NCBI GenBank assembly: GCA_900543605.1 | Contig: UQSK01000047.1 | Coordinates: 1-14,073 of the forward strand | Length of the DNA stretch: 14,073 nucleotides | From: an uncultured Collinsella sp. | GTDB taxonomy: Bacteria; Actinomycetota; Coriobacteriia; Coriobacteriales; Coriobacteriaceae | Reading direction: 5' to 3' | In this document: positions 14,038-14,073 of the stretch, piece by piece | How the letters are laid out: each line of letters starts with the position of its first letter | Numbering within the stretch: position 1 is the stretch's first letter | The notes under the pieces: model-generated | Told to the model about the DNA's origin: nothing | Database searches by the model: none | What the model saw: the letters and a program-made list of their open reading frames with translations, nothing else | Translations under genes and position numbers: made by a program

Positions 14038-14073
14038 CTGTCTCTTATACACATCTGACGCTGCCGACGACTT
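14038..14073. other. Nextera/Tn5 library adapter contamination (not genomic)
   Basis: Bases 14038-14056 read CTGTCTCTTATACACATCT, the 19-bp Tn5 mosaic end, and 14057-14070 read GACGCTGCCGACGA. Together they are the exact reverse complement of the 33-base Nextera Read 1 transposase adapter. The final CTT (14071-14073) falls where a sample index would begin. This is sequencing-library read-through left at a contig end. Confidence 0.98.

Noticed and set aside
14038..14056. Natural Tn5/IS50 insertion in rnc
   Set aside because: The 19-bp mosaic end is a synthetic hybrid and is followed directly by the Nextera Read 1 adapter sequence, not by transposon DNA.

Overview
The window is a GC-rich bacterial chromosome segment from what looks like a Coriobacteriia actinobacterium, most likely Collinsella or a close relative. 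This is inferred from gene order, the actinobacterial character of several proteins and codon style, not from a database match. Every recognisable gene lies on the + strand and is core housekeeping. I see no prophage, plasmid, CRISPR array, insertion sequence or defence locus.

Layout. (1) 1-3502: the 3' end of truB (tRNA pseudouridine-55 synthase), then ribF (FMN/FAD synthesis) and dnaG (primase). The three are coupled by 4- and 8-base overlaps. (2) 3503-4962: a promoter region with a 12-bp palindrome, then the primary sigma factor rpoD/sigA. (3) 4963-5261: a terminator-like hairpin, a striking 54-bp loopless inverted repeat, a strong promoter, tRNA-Asn(GTT) with encoded CCA, and a clear terminator. 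(4) 5420-10783: an Asp23/YloU protein, fakA (fatty acid kinase), recG, rsmD and coaD, tightly packed with overlapping or short junctions after fakA. (5) 10784-12147: a DivIVA-domain coiled-coil protein that matches mycobacterial SepIVA in architecture and neighbourhood, then yceD (DUF177) and rpmF (bL32). (6) 12148-14037: a terminator/attenuator-like hairpin, plsX, a 22-bp perfect palindrome, acpP, and the 5' part of rnc (RNase III).

Together the genes cover phospholipid synthesis (fakA and plsX both yield acyl-phosphate; acpP is the acyl carrier), cofactors (ribF for FMN/FAD, coaD for CoA, which is also the source of the ACP prosthetic group), ribosome and tRNA maturation (truB, rsmD, yceD, rpmF, rnc), and replication, repair and transcription (dnaG, recG, rpoD). 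The yloU-fakA-recG ... plsX ... acpP-rnc order parallels the well-known Bacillus subtilis cluster, while DivIVA-like protein-DUF177-rnc resembles mycobacteria.

The last 36 bases are not genomic. Bases 14038-14070 are an exact Nextera/Tn5 library adapter (mosaic end plus Read 1 adapter), followed by three more bases. Native sequence ends at about 14037, and rnc is cut by the contig end, not by biology. Points for a second look are this adapter, the 54-bp repeat, the acpP-leader palindrome, an Asp-to-Asn change at a metal-ligand position of RNase III, an NSL instead of DSL motif in ACP, and the SepIVA-like gene.
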